A DNA stretch of 64,000 nucleotides. Origin: Roseimaritima sediminicola. Its GTDB lineage: Bacteria; Planctomycetota; Planctomycetia; Pirellulales; Pirellulaceae. Each line of letters opens with the position of its first letter. Position 1 is the stretch's first letter. The notes beneath the pieces are model-generated. The model searched no databases. It was not told the origin of the DNA and saw only the letters and a list, made by a program, of their open reading frames with translations. The DNA lies in assembly GCF_009618275.1 (NCBI RefSeq), contig NZ_WIAD01000027.1, positions 18,960 to 82,959 on the forward strand, written 5' to 3'. Made by a program: the position numbers and the translations under genes. Positions 62,595-64,000 of the stretch are shown piece by piece.

Positions 62595-63446
62595 ATGAAC
62601 CAGCGTCCCAGCCCACCGCCGCCATCCGACGACGATGCGTTGTCCGCCGATCTGATGCAAACGGTTTTCGATCCGCTCAAGTCCGGAGCGAACGTGTCGC
62701 AGGGGCCGGCGGCGACGCAAATTGATTTTGCGGTTTTGGAAGCCGAGCTGTATTCGCCGCAGCGGCGGTTGCCGCACGCGAAATTAATTGTGCTGGATGA
62801 CCACAGCGCGAGCGAAGGCGAAGTGATTCGCATTCGCAAACGTACGCTCTCGATCGGCCGCACCCAGGGCGACTTGACGATCGAGAGCGACCTGGAGATG
62901 TCCGGGGCCCATGCGGTGCTGGAGTGTCGATCGGACGAAGGGCATTTTCGCTGGCGCCTGACCGACCTGGGCAGCACCAACGGGACGTTTGTCCGCGTGG
63001 CCAAGGCGCCGCTGACCGACGGCCGCGAGTTGTTGCTGGGGTTGCAGCGTTACCGCGTCGAGCTGCGTGAAGCCGACGAAGTGACGCAGAGCGTGATGGC
63101 CAAGAAAGGCGTCCGCGTGTTTCTGGATGGCGCGGTCGGCGCGCCGCCGGTTTCGCAGGCCCTGCGGTTGGTCAACACATCGGACGCTCGCGACGTGTAC
63201 ACGTTGAAATCGCCGCGCGGCATGCTGGGAGCCAACCCGAAGCGTTGTTCGGTGGTGATCGACGACCGTTGTTTGGATGCGGAGCACGCGCGGTTGGTCT
63301 ACAAACGCGGCCGCTGGCAGATCGAGGACCAGCAAAGCTTAAACGGCGTTTGGGTCCGGGTCCGCAGCGTATGGTTGGACGAGCACGCCGAGTTCCAGCT
63401 GGGCGAGCAGCGTTTCCGCTTCAACGCCCCCACCCGAGTCGCCTAA
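62595..63446 (+). CDS. Protein with two FHA domains
   Basis: A 283-residue cytoplasmic protein. The first FHA domain (about 75-160) is classic: LSIGRTQGDLTIESDLEMSGAHAVLE and WRLTDLGSTNGTFV, with the Arg and Ser/His residues that bind phosphothreonine. The second (about 185-275) is diverged: MLGANPKRCSVVIDDRCLDAEHARLVYKRG and IEDQQSLNGVWVRV, without the GR-x-x binding arginine. The ATG at 62595 is preferred over the TTG at 62580. It follows the pseudokinase gene on the same strand. Confidence 0.88.
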   Translation: MNQRPSPPPPSDDDALSADLMQTVFDPLKSGANVSQGPAATQIDFAVLEAELYSPQRRLPHAKLIVLDDHSASEGEVIRIRKRTLSIGRTQGDLTIESDLEMSGAHAVLECRSDEGHFRWRLTDLGSTNGTFVRVAKAPLTDGRELLLGLQRYRVELREADEVTQSVMAKKGVRVFLDGAVGAPPVSQALRLVNTSDARDVYTLKSPRGMLGANPKRCSVVIDDRCLDAEHARLVYKRGRWQIEDQQSLNGVWVRVRSVWLDEHAEFQLGEQRFRFNAPTRVA

Positions 63447-63456
63447 GGTTTCCCCA

Positions 63457-63780
63457 GTGGCATAGGCTTCCAGCCTGTGTGCGGCTGGCGCCAGCCAGCC
63501 CCGTAGCCGAACTCGCCAGAGTTTGGACGTCACCAACAACCACCCCGTGAGCCGCGGGTTCACCCCAGTGGCATAGGCTTCCAGCCTGTGTGCGGCTGGC
63601 GCCAGCCCGCCCCCGTCCCAGCCCCGTAGCCGAACTCGCCAGAGTTTGGACGTCACCAACAACCACCCCGTGAGCCGCGGGTTCATCCCAGTGGCATAGG
63701 CTTCCAGCCTGTGTGCGGCTGGCGCCAGCCCGCCCCCGTCCCAGCCCCGTAGCCGAACTCGCCAGAGTTTGGACCCCGCC
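63457..63780. repeat. Three tandem copies of a 111-123-base composite repeat
   Basis: Units start at 63457, 63568 and 63691 (each opening GTGGCATAGGCTTCCAGCCT). Each holds a GGCTGGCGCCAGCC palindrome and the GTAGCCGAACTCGCCAGAGT element of the 6916 family. The second and third units carry a 13-base insertion. Several frames are open through the array but they encode only repeats. The rest of the gap to the window end, apart from the element at 63952, shows nothing clear. Confidence 0.88.
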
Positions 63781-63951
63781 ACCAGCCCCCTGAGCCGACG
63801 GCGCGCTTTCGCGGGCCTTAGCCGGTCGCGGTTAAATTGTCGCGATGGAGGATGTCGTGATCGTGGTCCCGCGGAGCCTGGGTGTTGGAACCGTTGGTAA
63901 CACAACCCAGTCGAACCAGGGCGACACCCGACTATGTATAGGTAAGGAAGT

Positions 63952-64000
63952 TTTCTCCCCTCTCCCCCGCGGCGCCGCGAGCGTCAGCGAGTGAAGCCGT
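63952..64000. repeat. CTCCCCTCTCCC family element, copy 2 (cut by window edge)
   Basis: It begins TTTTCTCCCCTCTCCCCCGC and continues identically to 35755-35800 for about 46 bases. The right arm of the hairpin falls beyond the window. Confidence 0.85.

Overview
The window is GC-rich bacterial chromosome from a planctomycete, most likely of the Pirellula/Rhodopirellula type. This rests on the mix of gene families: a DUF1559 pseudopilin with an H-x9-DG tail next to a carboxypeptidase-like lipoprotein, a C-x-P-x-R sulfatase, DUF4139, CBS/DRTGG family II pyrophosphatase, GH57 glucanotransferase, kinase-like and FHA proteins, many secreted proteins without known function, and several families of short palindromic intergenic repeats. 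The genus cannot be fixed from the sequence alone. I see no rRNA, tRNA, phage or CRISPR.

Layout. 1-2.98 kb: end of a phosphorelay protein, purQ, a pseudopilin and a lipoprotein. 2.99-5.14 kb: two blocks of composite palindromic repeats around a RAYT-like single-strand transposase. 5.2-9.8 kb: dihydroorotase, simple repeats, a secreted dienelactone hydrolase, a membrane protein and an acyl desaturase. 10.1-13.2 kb: pnp and rpsO with a clear terminator. 13.5-19 kb: cell-envelope proteins (DUF4139, AI-2E-type permease). 19-24.9 kb: a giant hybrid histidine kinase with a degenerate first receiver, then a sulfatase. 25-30.2 kb: lpxB and secreted or hypothetical proteins. 30.5-35.6 kb: two sigma factors, a zinc-ribbon protein, an inverse-orientation copy of the composite repeats, a two-gene secreted-protein unit and a 7Fe ferredoxin. 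35.8-44.9 kb: HNH nuclease, DUF456, ftsY, aldo/keto reductase, hemerythrin, lipase-like hydrolase and two Tat translocase subunits. 45-52 kb: folC and a three-gene ABC-2 export operon with translationally coupled starts. 52-59.1 kb: inorganic pyrophosphatase and an alpha-glucan cluster (GH57, galT-like, glgA). 59.3-64 kb: a membrane pseudokinase followed by a double-FHA protein, then tandem repeats.

How the parts fit. Most genes are core metabolism or envelope biology in short transcription units. The unusual content lies in the repeats and in the signalling proteins. The RAYT gene sits between repeat blocks, the arrangement expected of a REP/RAYT system. Other repeat families often sit between convergent genes, where hairpins could end transcription from both sides. 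The pseudokinase and the FHA protein form a possible signalling pair in which the kinase fold has lost its catalytic residues.
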